From assembly GCA_023079485.1 (NCBI GenBank), contig CM041090.1:6632519-6696518 (forward strand): DNA of 64,000 nucleotides, read 5' to 3'. This DNA comes from Archilochus colubris (taxonomy: Eukaryota; Chordata; Aves; Apodiformes; Trochilidae). The translations under genes and the position numbers were made by a program. The notes beneath the pieces are model-generated. The model searched no databases, was not told the origin of the DNA, and saw nothing but the letters and a program-made list of their open reading frames with translations. Shown here piece by piece: positions 1 to 11,800 of this stretch. The number at the start of each line of letters is the position of its first letter. The first letter of the stretch is position 1.

Positions 1-2718
1 TTTTACCAACGTTCTGATGGATAAATTGAATCATGGAAACAGAACTCATCTTTGAAAGATAACAGAATAGACATGGAACTTCCACCAGATCAGATCACGA
101 TACGGGTATCCTTATAAAGTACTTCCATCTTCCAGGAGTTCTGATAAATACATATATCTAACAGGGTCCTAAGGGGCTCTCTCTTTTGGAAGACTATAGA
201 GCACATTTAGGTTGTAAACTTTTTGTTTTTAACCCATCCCCACCCTATGGATGGAGAGAGATGGCAGACTGGTTTTCTGCTGGCTCAGTCATCTGATCCC
301 TCCACATGGCAGCATAAAGATAGGGAGTGGAAATGGGAATCAGGGAGAGAAGGAAGCAAAGTGTCCCATCTCAGCAGCAGCATGCGCTCGTATCAGCTTA
401 AAGTGACTCCAGGCTAAATAAGTAATTTTTCCAAAGAAGCAGAAGACAGAAGAGGTAACTGGTGTAATCAGGCTTGCTTTAATTCAGCTTGCTTTAGTGT
501 AGCTCACTACATTCTCCACCACAGTCTTGCATTTCATCCACAACTCCATGCCAAAGGAGTCTCCCTTCCTCTTTCTTTACTTTTTTTTCTTTATATGGCT
601 AAAAAAACTTTTGCTATTATTATAATTTCCTTTGCAAGGTCAAATTCAGCTTAGCTTTTGGCAGTTCTTCCTTTGTCCCTGAGCTCTAAGGTCTCTGCTT
701 TTCCCTTGACTGGGAATTTGGCTGGGGTCATACCATGGGATTCATCACTATCCTTCCCAGTGGACCTTGCACTGAATATAAATAGTGCTTCAAGATGATC
801 TTGCAGCTTTTTTATTATTATTTGTGCATCCTCTTTTAACTCAATGGCATAAGAATAAGTAACTTATCTCCAGTCTCCAGGGTGAGTGCTAATGAGGCCT
901 TCACTTATGTTCCAAGGAGAGTTCTGGCTTGTCAGAATGGTGCAGTAAAAGCTACTCTTTTAGAAGGCTGCATTTCCACTCAGTTTCAAACAATATTTCT
1001 GTCAAACCTCCACCACAATCCTTTCCAAGTGCTAATAAAAGAATCTCTTGTGTGTCTTTTACCACCTTTTTTTCCCAGTGTCTTGCAGTTTGGAACAGGA
1101 TTATATTTGAGGTTTAGCAAGGACAGGGTTAAGTGAAGTATGTGTGTCCAGACCATGAGGGTGACAGGGAAAAGACAGACTTGTGGAAGGGAGGTGATGA
1201 CTGAATTGCTGACTGCCCAGGCTTCTCTGCTGCACACCAGGCTGCCCAATCACATCTTGGCCAAGGAAGTTGGCACATTTCAGAAAGGTGCAAAAATAAG
1301 AAGCAAAAGAAGGGAATTCAGGGCCAAAGAAATTGAGGGATGTGGGTGAGCCTGGCAAGTCAAATCAGAGCTCGATTTGCTGCAACTTCCTAAACAGAGT
1401 AACAGTAGAAGCTTGATAATCCAGCAGATGGAAACTATTTGCCCCTAAGGCTACTGCAGCATCAGGAATAACCAACTTCCACTTCTTTCCTTCACTGGCT
1501 CCTGTGGGTTCATGATACAGAGGAAGGCAGGCAAGCACCACTTTTAAAAAGGTAAAGACTGAGCTCAGTCAAAAGCAAGAGCAAAAGCTGAAAAATTTGC
1601 AGTTTTGAGGTGAAACTGAGATCCTGTTGCTGGCTGGTGACAAAAAAGGCTCCAGAGCTGAGCAGGTTCTTTTGGCACCTTCCCTGGAGGTCTGTGTGCC
1701 TTCCCAACACAACTAGTTCCCTCTTGGTTTCCCTGGTCTTGAGATGCTTTCATGTGTGTGCTGCTTATACCTGGATTTATTGTGCTTTTCTTCCATGATT
1801 AAAGCCTCATAAATTAATCCATTGCTTATTTGTCTGTCCAGAGGCTTGTTTGTTCTTTCCAGCTAAATATTTTGCACGGATTGTCAAGCACCTTCTTCCT
1901 GCTTCTCCCCAGACTGGGTCAAGCAGCTTTCTGGACTCTGATGCTCAGAGATGCAGCCACTGCCTGCAGTCCAGACTGCCTGTTTTGGAGGATTATTAAA
2001 GTTATTATCAAAGCACCCTACAATTTCCTCTGCCACAACCGACCAAGGCCTGGCTTCCAGTATTTTATTTAGTCAAAAAATCTCCCCCCACTCTTCTCTG
2101 TCTCATTCTTAAATATGGCCATATTAACATAATAAAAGATATTAATAATGTTATCATATTAGAAATGCCATACAAAATAACACTAAAAAATAATGAAATG
2201 TCTTGTTTCCTTTGGTAGTGTAGTACCATGTGTTTCTGAGTGGAAACTGGCTAAAACACAGCCTCAAAATTGGCCTTTCCTGGTGAAAACTCTAGACTTC
2301 AGGAGTAGCAAATTCACAAACAGAAATACAACCAAAGCATGCTATTATAGTTTAAATATTCTGTACTAGGTATGATGCTGTAAATTAGTCCTGCAATCTG
2401 AAGAAGTTTCTTGTGTGATGCTTTTTTTTAAAAAACTATTTTTCTCATTGGAGAAGTGGGAAGGCATTGCAGAGAAAAGACTGAGGTGAATATAATCCTT
2501 CCTTCTGGTTTGTTTGCCTCCTGTGTCTGGCACTGCAGAGCTGCCCACGTGTCCTTTAGACACCCCAAACGTGTTGATGTTTTGGCCCCATGTTACCCCA
2601 TAATCCAGGTTTCCTGGGCCAAAGACCTTGGCCAGCCTCATACCATACATGATCTGACAAGTCCCTGTCAGATGATGGATTATTTCTGAGTCTCTCCCTC
2701 TCTGTTCCTCACTGGCAG
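1..2718 (+). other. PAMR1: PAMR1 intron 1 (3' part); no exon recognised
   Basis: This is the stretch before the first recognisable PAMR1 exon. It is ordinary AT-rich intronic DNA with no CpG cluster, no convincing promoter and no reading frame that encodes a signal peptide followed by a splice donor. In human PAMR1 about 25 residues, including the signal peptide, are encoded by the preceding exon, so that exon is inferred to lie upstream of the window. It ends in a tctgttcctcactggcag acceptor just before the cysteine-rich exon. No repeat family was recognised here. Confidence 0.7.
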
Positions 2719-2895
2719 AGTACACAGTGATCAATGAAAACTGCCCAGGTGCAGAGTGGAACATCATGTGTCGGGAGTGCTGTGAGTATGACCAGATTGA
2801 GTGCATCTGCCCAGGACAGAAAGAAAGAGTGGGCTACACCATCCCCTGCTGCAGGAATGAGGACAATGAGTGTGACTCCTGCTTAATCCACCCAG
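2719..2895 (+). CDS. PAMR1: PAMR1 exon: cysteine-rich N-terminal segment
   Basis: The exon encodes [14 protein letters not shown]... through CLIHPG, the start of mature PAMR1 just after the signal peptide. It holds many cysteines in a CRECC / CICPG / PCCRNE pattern that is characteristic of PAMR1 and of no common named module. The acceptor is ggcag before AGTACACAG, so the first two bases complete a codon begun in the missing exon (GAG, Glu, in human). The donor is CCCAG followed by gtatgt. It ends one base into a Gly codon that is completed by GC at the next exon, only 349 bp downstream. Confidence 0.96.
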
Positions 2896-5800
2896 GTATG
2901 TTTAGGCCATACTGCATTCACACCAGATCTTTAGGCAAGGCATCAGCACATAATGGTATCTGCTGGGCAGGGGCACAGCAAGGGCAGTGACATCTCACTG
3001 GGGCATGAGATCTCCTCAGGATCTCCCTCTGCCACTCTGCTGACAGCAGCAAGACACTTGACAAGGTGCTCCTGCATCAGGTAGCACCACTGCCAGCAAC
3101 AAAAAACACTTTCTACCAGCAGTGTTGTCCTCAAAGCATCCTGAGCAGGCTTGGAAGCTGTCAAAAGGTGATGCTCCAGCTGTCAGGCTTGGAATCTGAC
3201 CACAAAGGCCTGTTGTAACACAGTGGCTCTCTCTCTCCCCTCAGGCTGCACCATTTTTGAGAACTGCAAGTCCTGCCGCAACGGCTCCTGGGGAGGAAAA
3301 CTTGACAACTTCTACATCAAGGGTATCTACTGTGCAGAGTGCAGAGCTGGCTGGTATGGAGGTGACTGCATGAGTAAGTATCCTGCATGGGCAGAGTGGC
3401 AGGCCAGGGACAGGGAGTGTGGGATGGAGCAGGAGCCACGCTATGTCTTTCCAGCTATCCCTGTACAGTGGCTTTAGCAAAAGGCCCAGGCTGGAGGGGG
3501 CAAACACAGTGAGAGAGGAAGCAGATCTTGTGGGGAAAACTGCTCATGTGCTAGGGACTGGCCCAGCCCCCAAGTTATGGGAGTTTACAAAACTGCTAAA
3601 CTTCTGGTTTGTTTTGGTTTATTTTAACTGCTAGAACTCTGGAAATCTGTTCTCTGTATTTCTTGGACATACTTCAGCATAACTGATTCCCCAGAGGCCT
3701 CCACCAAAGCATGAACTTTTATAAGGGCAACAAGTACATCAAATGGCTTCCTTGTCCTTGAACCCCGGGCCTACAGGACAAGCCCTGAGGAAGTCCCAGT
3801 GCTCCCTCAGCACTTTGCACTATTCCAACACACTCCCAGGTAGCTCTGGAAAACAGTGTTTTGTGGCTGCTAACAGCACCATGATGGGTCAGAGTGTTTA
3901 AGGCTCTAGTGGTGATATTTGAAGGTTTTGTTCCCAACAGTGTAAAAAAGCTCCTGCTTCTTAGATTTTGCTAAGCTATGGATCCCAATGCTATCTTCCA
4001 ATAATGAATTCCATAAGCTAATTGAATGCAATTTAAGACTAGTATTTCCTTTACGGATTTCTCACTGGTGAAAGTACAGCCTTTCACCAACCCTCTTTCA
4101 ATTTTTATTGACTGTCTTTTTGTTCACATTTCACTGAATGAGATGAAAACAGAGTCTATTTTTCCTACTCTGTTCTGTCACTATTCTACATACCTTAGTC
4201 TTGTCTAGTTTTAGTAACTGATTTCAAAGCAACAATTGATTTTAAAGCAACTTTCCCAACAGTGACCATGATCATTCAGGAGGTGAAAGCAAATAAAATA
4301 AATGTCTTCAAACAGTAGAATGTGGGGAATCAACAAGTTTCACCAACAGGGCTAATTCAACCTTGGTGCTTTGGAAGTTGATAAACTGAGTCCCTTCCAG
4401 TTTGTGGTGTGATTTCTGGTAGCATTTTAAAGCCCTGTTTGCTTAGAGCTCCCCTGGCACATTTTATAAGAGCAGAGTGAAGAAAGAATCAGTAGCTCAT
4501 CTAATCCTTCCCCCCTCTGCCTGAGTAGGTGAAGTTGCCTACAGTATGTTTCAGCCTGCTCTGAGTGCTTGTGTTTTAAAACAAACTTGGACATTTTTGC
4601 AGTACTGGAATTTTGCAGAGCTTTGTCTTATAATGTTTCTCCTGCACCTCACTCTTTTGAGGGAAGCAGTGTGACACTGAGGATGTGATCTGGTTTGTGT
4701 GTTTCCATGGAAACTTCAGAGGTAGAGTAGGATGGGGTGGATAGCAAAGTTTTGTCTTTCACTGTTAAAAAGGATCAGAGGGGACAACTGTGATCCCAGC
4801 ATAGTCCAGAGTTCCCCTGCTCTGTCTCTCGTGGTTGCCCCATTCGATGGCATCCTGAGTGACAGGGAGGCTGCAGTCACGATGCTGATGCAGGCTCACA
4901 GCTGGCAGGCACTCAGGACGTGGCCTTTGCCCCTTTGCTGTGCCAGCTGCCAGCCGAGGGCTCACACAGCGTGTTTGGGAGGGCTGAAGAGGAGGCATTT
5001 CTCTCCTCTACCTGCACACACGGCTGTTTGCAGCCTGCCCACGGCACCTCACCAGCTGAAAGTGCCAACAAATCCCGGGGACAGAAGGGAGCTGAAGCAG
5101 AGGAATGAGGGATGTCACCCTCACCCTGCAGACGCGGTGCCCTCTGCCAGCGGGCATAGGGCCAGACACTGCTCTGCACACCCCGCTCCGAGCCCCGCAG
5201 CTCTGGGCAGCAGCTCCCGGGAAGGGGAGCTCGTCCTGGCAGAGCTGCCCTCCCCAGGTTCTGCCTCCTCCTGCCCAGCGAAGCCGATCTCTGTCCCGCA
5301 CTGCTCCCGGGACACCTTACCTGCAGACCGCACACCCCTGCCCGGGCACGGAACCTCAGGGGCGGCGGAGCTGTGCGGGGAGCGCGGAGGTTCGGCCGAG
5401 GACCCAGCGGGGCTCCTGGCGGAACCAGCGCCTCTGAAGAGCTCGGAGCTTTGTCTCCCTCTGGCGGTGTGCGGGAGGCGGTGCGGCGGAGCGCCCGTCC
5501 AGGGCCGGGGTTGCGTGGGGTAGGAGGGCGGGCGGGTGGGTCGCCGTGACCCATGGAGCGTTCTCGTGACGAGCGGCTCCATCCCTTCCCTACCTAGCCG
5601 GCCCGGGCCCTGCAGAACCCATCCGGCCCGGCTCGGCCCGGCGGAGTCTCCTGTCCAGCAGCGCGTCCCGTGCTTGTCCCTCCCGCTCCGCCCCCTCGCC
5701 CCATCCCGCACCGCCGCCACATGAGCGCCAGAGGGCGACAGAGGCCCTGCCAGGGGAGGCGCCTCCAGCATCCCCCTCACCACGCCGGACACGCGTGGGA

Positions 5801-8800
5801 GACACGGCGGGGAGGGGATGGATACCGGGATGCAGAGGAGAGAACAGTTCACCCTATGGTCAGGATAAACGCCCTATTACACATCGCACCCCAGGGGTGT
5901 CCCCTCTGCCCCTGTGGGCGGGCGGTGGTGGTCCAGGGAGCAGTTCCTGGGAGCTGCCCGCGGGTGATGTGGAGGGTCCTGGCAAGGAAGTAGCGTCAGG
6001 GGCTGTCCCATGCCACTGGTTGCGTGGACACAGCAAAAAAACAGCCAAAGGACACCAGATCATAGGATAAAAAGAAACATGCTAGCTGGTAGTCTGAAGG
6101 AATATTATTACAAAACAAAACAAAACAAAACAAAAACCCACAGCGTTGAACAGCGTTGAACAGTGTTTACTGGGTACTGGGATATTTCCTAATGGGACTC
6201 TTTATTGGATTGGGCTGTCCCTAAAATGCATATCAGTCTATAACCAGCAGAAAAAAAAAATGACTCTGAAGGACCCTTTCCTCCATACCGTGCACTCTAA
6301 CAGCCTTTGTAAACCTCTGATTTACAGAATTAGAGAATTGTCATGGTTGGAAAAGACCTCTAAAATAGCCATGACCAACCATCATTATCCCAAATACTTA
6401 AAAATATCTCACCATGCCCACTAGAGCACGTCCTGAAGTGCCTCATCTGCACGTTTTTTAAATACCTCCAGGGATAGTGACTCCACCACCACCCTGGGCA
6501 GCCCATTCCAACACCTAACTACTCTCTCAGTAAAAAAATTCTTCCTAATATCTAGTTAAACCTACCCTGGTGCAACCTCAGGACATTTTCTCCAGCCCTA
6601 TTATTATTTATTTAAGCGGCCATCACCCACCTCCCTACAACCTCCTTTCAGGGAGTTGTAGAGAGCAAAAAGGTCTCCTCTCATCCTCCTCTTCTCCAAA
6701 CTCAACATTCCCAGTTCCCTCATTCTCTCCTCATAGGACTTGTTCTCCAGACCCTTCCCCAGCTTGGTTCCCCTTCTCTGGACTCTCCCAGCTCCTCAGT
6801 GTCCTTTTTGGAGTGAGGGGCCCGGAGCTGAACCCAGTACTTGAGGTGCTGAGCACAGGGACAGCATCACTACCCATCTCCTGATGGCCACACCACTCCT
6901 GATACAAGCCAAGTTGCTGGTGGCCTTCTTGGCCACCTGAGCATACTGCTGGCTCATGTTCAGCCAGGTGTTGACCAACACCCCAGGTCTTTTTCAGCCT
7001 GTCAGCTTTCCAGTCACTCCTCCCCAGGCCTGTAGCACTGCATGGGGCTGTTGTGATCAAAATGAGAATTGTCAAATTGCTTCAGAACTCGTATTCCATC
7101 GAAGTGGAGAAGATGGTGTCATCTGGCAGCTGTCCTCAGCCTTGCTGCCCAAATGTGTTCTCTGAGACAAGCAACAACACTTGTAGTTTTAGAGACAATT
7201 AGAACATTAGTGTTAATTAGAACAATAGAAATAATGCAAACATTAGTGTTTCACATCGAAATGGTGACCAGCAACCAACAGGTGTGCCAAATGACAGCTG
7301 CTTTCCCATACCATCCGGTTTCTGAATACCAATAATGTTTTAACTCTCCTTCTCCTCTGCTCAGGCTCCCCGTGACCTCTGAAGGAGCTCCACATCAATG
7401 CTGTAGCACTGGCACTGCAGATAGCAAATTCTTACTGGAGCTGTCCTCAGGGGATTCTCCTCTCTCTCTATCAACCCACAGGTCCCTGTGGGCTACAACT
7501 CAGAGGTCTCTTGATATATTTCCTTTTCTGTTAGTAAAAAGCCTCGGAGGAAATCTTACTGTGGTCCTGAAAGCTGCCTTTTTTTTGGGGAACAGGAACG
7601 GAACAAGGATGTTGATGCCAGTGGATTATTTTTTTTGTAAATGAGGCAGAAATTGCCAGCATTTGTGTTTCAGATGTAAATTATTTCTGATCACTTTCCA
7701 GGTCTCCCACAGATTCAGAATGGAAAAAGACTCCCTTTGATCAACTGATGATTGAACTCTTGGTCTGGGGAGTCACTCTAACTTATGCTACAAGGGCTGG
7801 AGATACAAGGGCACAGATCTGATGTGATCGCAAAGGTGCTTTGTGTGGAGAAGGTACTTAGCAAATCTGAAAACGTTCTTTTGGAGGCAGTCATTGAATG
7901 CCTCCTCTTTAGCCTCTGGACCACCTGCTTTGCTGGCCAAACCTACTTCCTTAGCACCAGTGTTCAGAGATTTCAGGCTGTACCACTGCAAACAGAAAAG
8001 TGCATTTAGTATGCTGTGCACACAAGTATCTCTTTGCACCAGTTCTTTCCCTTTCCTTTGTTAAAGGCACTGGAAACTCAAAAGCCCTTCAGGACAAAAG
8101 GGAAGCTTTCTTTGAGGTGGTCCAAGCTCCCTGTCAAATGATTTGAAATTTTCTAGTAGCTTTGTCTCAGACTGTTTTTTGAGGCAGGAGCCAGCAGCAG
8201 CACAAGGTCCTGTTTCTTGCTGTGGGAACATTACCATGGGCACCACAGCAGATCCTGCTGTACTTGCTGCATCCTAATATCCTTGCTGAGCACAGTCATT
8301 AATCCTTGCCTTTTACAGAGGGAAATGAGAGCCACAGAGAAGGATAAAACACAGTTGAGGAACTCTTCTGAGCAGGATTTCGGTTTCCTTGGGTCTTGCT
8401 TAATTAAGGGTAACCAAGGGTAAATAGACAAAGGGTATTTCATTTGAGCAATGCTTTCTTAAGAAGAAAGAGGAGTAACTGCCCTGCAGGTTTCACATTT
8501 CCCCATACACTAAATGCAGCAGGACTGATTTCCAGACACTAAGATAAATGGGAGCTGCAAATGCTTGGTACTTCAACCAAATCAGGACACTGTCACCTTC
8601 TTTTACCAAAGGAAGGAAGAGCTCTGACAGAAGTGTTAAAATCCACTATTTCAGTAGGAAACTGTTATCCTGTGTTGCTGGTTGAAAGTTAAGGGTTCCT
8701 CTTTGGAAACAGATGGAAGGAGCGGGGCTTTCTCTTGGACTAATGAGGCTAAAAGAAGCAAGAGGGTTGCTGTGGAGGTCTTTGGGGTCATTTGTCTATT

Positions 8801-11800
8801 TACTTATCTTCATTAAATGTGATGTGCAGCCTGTCAGAGTCTCCTGGTTGGGTGATGCTGTTAGACTCAATTACTGTTTCTGACTTCTGGATACAGTCTC
8901 ATGCCTCAGCAAAGCAGGAGAAGGCTTACCAGGGATTGTAGCCATGTGTTAGACTCCATTTGGAAAGATGTACAAAGTTCTGTTTGGTGTGTAATGGTTT
9001 AACAGTACATATTGCTAGCACTTGCATTTACAGATCACAGAAGGCTCTACAAAAGTTACTGAACAACTTCCCTTCTTCCACAGAAGAAAACAGCAATAGC
9101 CGTGTTTTATAGCTGGGGTAAGGGAGGGGTTACTGAAGGTGAGAGAACTCTATGGGCTAAAAACATTCAGCACCCAAAATGAGGAATTAGGACAACTATC
9201 CCTGCCTAGGGACAGCTGCAGGATAGCCATGAAAATGTATTTTTTTCCTCAGTGTGTGACCTTTTCTGCTCTTTGTTCAGGTCATTGTCCTCTGATAATT
9301 TTTTCCAGCTGGGCACAAATAGCCAGGATACTTCATCTTATTCTGCTGATACTGTACACTGAAGCGCCTTGCACAATATGGTGAAAAGCTGAGAATGACA
9401 CAGGTATAGCAGTACAGAAGAAGAGGAAGGACAGAAAATAACATGAAGGGATGAGAGGAAATATATGTGTTATATGGTCATTGGTAGAGGAGCTAAGATG
9501 GTTACATGCCTCCATCACAGCTCTTTATAACATTATGTGGCTGTCCTTTTTTTATGTACTTCCTTGTAAGAAATAAGCCTAAGCCATGCTATATTCTCAT
9601 TCCAGTGGTTTTTTTCTACATTTATTTTTTCCTCTTGAAGTTCCCTTACACAGATTTCTTTTCTCCTTTTGCCCTTCAGGGTGTGGTCAGGTTTTTCGTG
9701 TTTCTCGTGGTCAGATTTTGCTGGAGGGTTACCCCCTGAATGCAAGATGCGAATGGACTATCCATGTTCCAGCTGGAGTTAACATTGAATTAAGGTGGGT
9801 CATACTGTTTTAGCCAGCACTGGTTTCAGATGGACATTGAGGCATGTGGATAACCAAGAGTCAATGAATGTCAAGAGCTGGGAGCCCTGGGGCAGTGAAG
9901 GTACTGCCACTGCTTTACATTTGGTACCTCATCTCTTTCTCCAAATCCAGATTGTGATGGGCAGTCACTCCACAAATTCCTAATACTTTGCCTTAATTTC
10001 CTATTTAAGATATCTGGATGCTAAGGACATTTTTTTCAAATATTGGAGAAAATGACCAAGAGACTTCTCTAGATGTCTCATCAAGAGCTTAACACTAAAG
10101 CACCCAGTGTTTTCTGAAGGGCATACCAGGCTGAATTTAGACTAATTCTTTGAAGAAAGCTGTAGGAACAGCAGGAAATAGTCTGCATTTTTGTCTTGGC
10201 TCTTCAGACTGTGAGAGCCACCAGTAGATCCAAAATTCGTCTCACCTTTTTGGTGTCAAAATGCAGTTTTGCAATGGGCAACGTGTAAGATTTACTCAAA
10301 TCCTAAATAAATATCTGCAACCTTAGAAGCTGCAGTACAGTGCAAGTTTAATTTACAAAATATTCTGCTGATATATTAGATAGCAGCGTGGCCTTTCTTC
10401 TCATTCTGCTGTACCAAGACTGAGTCCAGCACCACTGGCCCTTGCTTATTCTCCAGACGCACTTGGTGTTTCTCACTCTGATTCTCACTCATATTCTGGT
10501 GCTGGCCCACTGAATCCACCCCGTGGCATATAACATTGCTGCTGATGAGCCAAAGCCTCATGCAGCAGCTGGATCAAAGCTAGGAAAGAGACACTGTGGG
10601 AAAAGGTGTTCAGTATTTCCCTTCTGCTCATATTAATGTTCCTTATTTCTGCCCTCAAAAGAAAGACAAGTGCCAAACACCGAGGATTTACTACCATTTT
10701 GCTTTCTAATATGAAATGTACTATAGTGTTTTGGATTCCTTTTGTCTAACAATTTTGGCTGCTTCTGTTACATCCCTGAGTTTTCCCTGTACCCCTCATT
10801 GCTAACTTGTGAAAATCACAATATGAATATGTTAAGGACCTGACTCATGTGAACAGGCTTCAGTTCAGACTGAACTGAAATGGTACCACTGAAATATTCT
10901 CCTGGAGGAGCTGTGCAGAGTTGGGCTGGCTCCCCAAGGTGATGAGATGAAGTGAGGGGGACTTCCTATGATTAGGGAACTGTTGATTCATTGAGAAGGG
11001 CACTAACATAACTAAACACCCAAATAAGGCAAGGTCAGGGTGTACAGGTGAGAGTATGCAGCCTGACCATGTGTCCTTGTTCCCCAAGATTTTCCATGCT
11101 GAGCCTGGAGTTTGACTATATGTGCCAGTATGACTATGTGGAGGTCCGTGATGGGGACAACTTGGACAGCCGAATAATTAAGAGATTCTGTGGGAATGAG
11201 AGGCCACCTCCCATCCGAAGCACAGGCTCTTCACTCCATGTCCTTTTCCAGTCTGATGGATCGAAGAACTTTGATGGATTTCATGCTGTCTTTGAAGAAA
11301 CTACAGGTAAAATAATCCAAAATATGCTGCTCATAGTTAGTAATTCAGTTTCTCTAATCTCTCTTCATTAAAAACGTGCATGCTGTGTTGCCAACAGCAA
11401 CAAAGGCAGTGCAGGAAGATTCAGATGCTTTCAGGTGACATGTGAATGCCTTCTAATGAAAACTGCATTCCTTCTACCTGTGTGAAGGAGCAGTTGTCAG
11501 CCAGCACAGAAAAGATGTTGCTTTATGAGACTTTTCTGTTTAAATCTGAGAACTAAAAGCACGGAAGGAAATAGAGGAAGGGGCATGTGTGTAACCAGTT
11601 GCAGAATTGCTCAATGCTGTGTGTGGGAGTAGAGTCACTGTCTCAGCTAGCAAAAACCTGATCCAAAGGCTCATAATTGCCTCAGAGAAAATGCCTTGAA
11701 ATGACTCTTGTTTGGGCTCATGTGTCAAACCATTAGGGCTTAAGAGACAAAGTGTGTAAAAGAACAGATTATTTTCTTTAAGAAAAAAAAAAAAGGGAAA

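Larger units (their letters stand above)
5130..5990. promoter_or_regulatory. Intragenic (orphan) CpG island
   Basis: By eye this block is dense in CG dinucleotides, GC boxes and G/C runs (for example around 5,340-5,780), in sharp contrast with the AT-rich introns on both sides. It lies about 2 kb downstream of the second visible PAMR1 exon and about 3.7 kb upstream of the CUB exons. It is not the place where a canonical first exon is expected. It may be an alternative PAMR1 promoter, the promoter of an antisense or noncoding transcript, or an insulator. The long frames across it on both strands are what GC-rich DNA gives by chance. CpG ratio was not computed. Confidence 0.7.
3374..9679 (+). 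other. PAMR1: PAMR1 intron containing a CpG island and a CR1 element
   Basis: This 6.3-kb intron separates the cysteine-rich exons from the CUB exons. It carries an unexpected CpG-rich block (about 5,130-5,990), a (CAAAA)n run and a CR1 fragment on the minus strand (about 6,324-7,140), all listed separately. The remainder, 3,400-5,100 and 7,150-9,680, shows no coding similarity that I recognise. The 3' end is a good pyrimidine-rich acceptor (ttctccttttgcccttcag). Confidence 0.85.

Noticed and set aside
1830..2072. Hydrophobic frame considered as the missing PAMR1 signal-peptide exon
   Set aside because: No ATG at its start, no suitable splice donor with the required phase and no resemblance to the PAMR1 N-terminus.
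2366..2806. 146-codon minus frame over the first visible PAMR1 exon
   Set aside because: Shadow of the exon and its flanking intron on the opposite strand; no recognisable domain.
4732..5523. Open frame of 263 codons on the + strand across the CpG island, and a 243-codon frame on the minus strand
   Set aside because: GC-rich DNA lacks stop codons by chance; composition is Pro/Arg/Ser/Gly/Ala-rich, frames overlap on both strands and no domain is recognisable.
8990..9125. Possible SINE (MIR3-like) relic, cttgcatttacagatcac...ctacaaaagtta
   Set aside because: Only short, loose matches to SINE blocks; not enough to call without an alignment.
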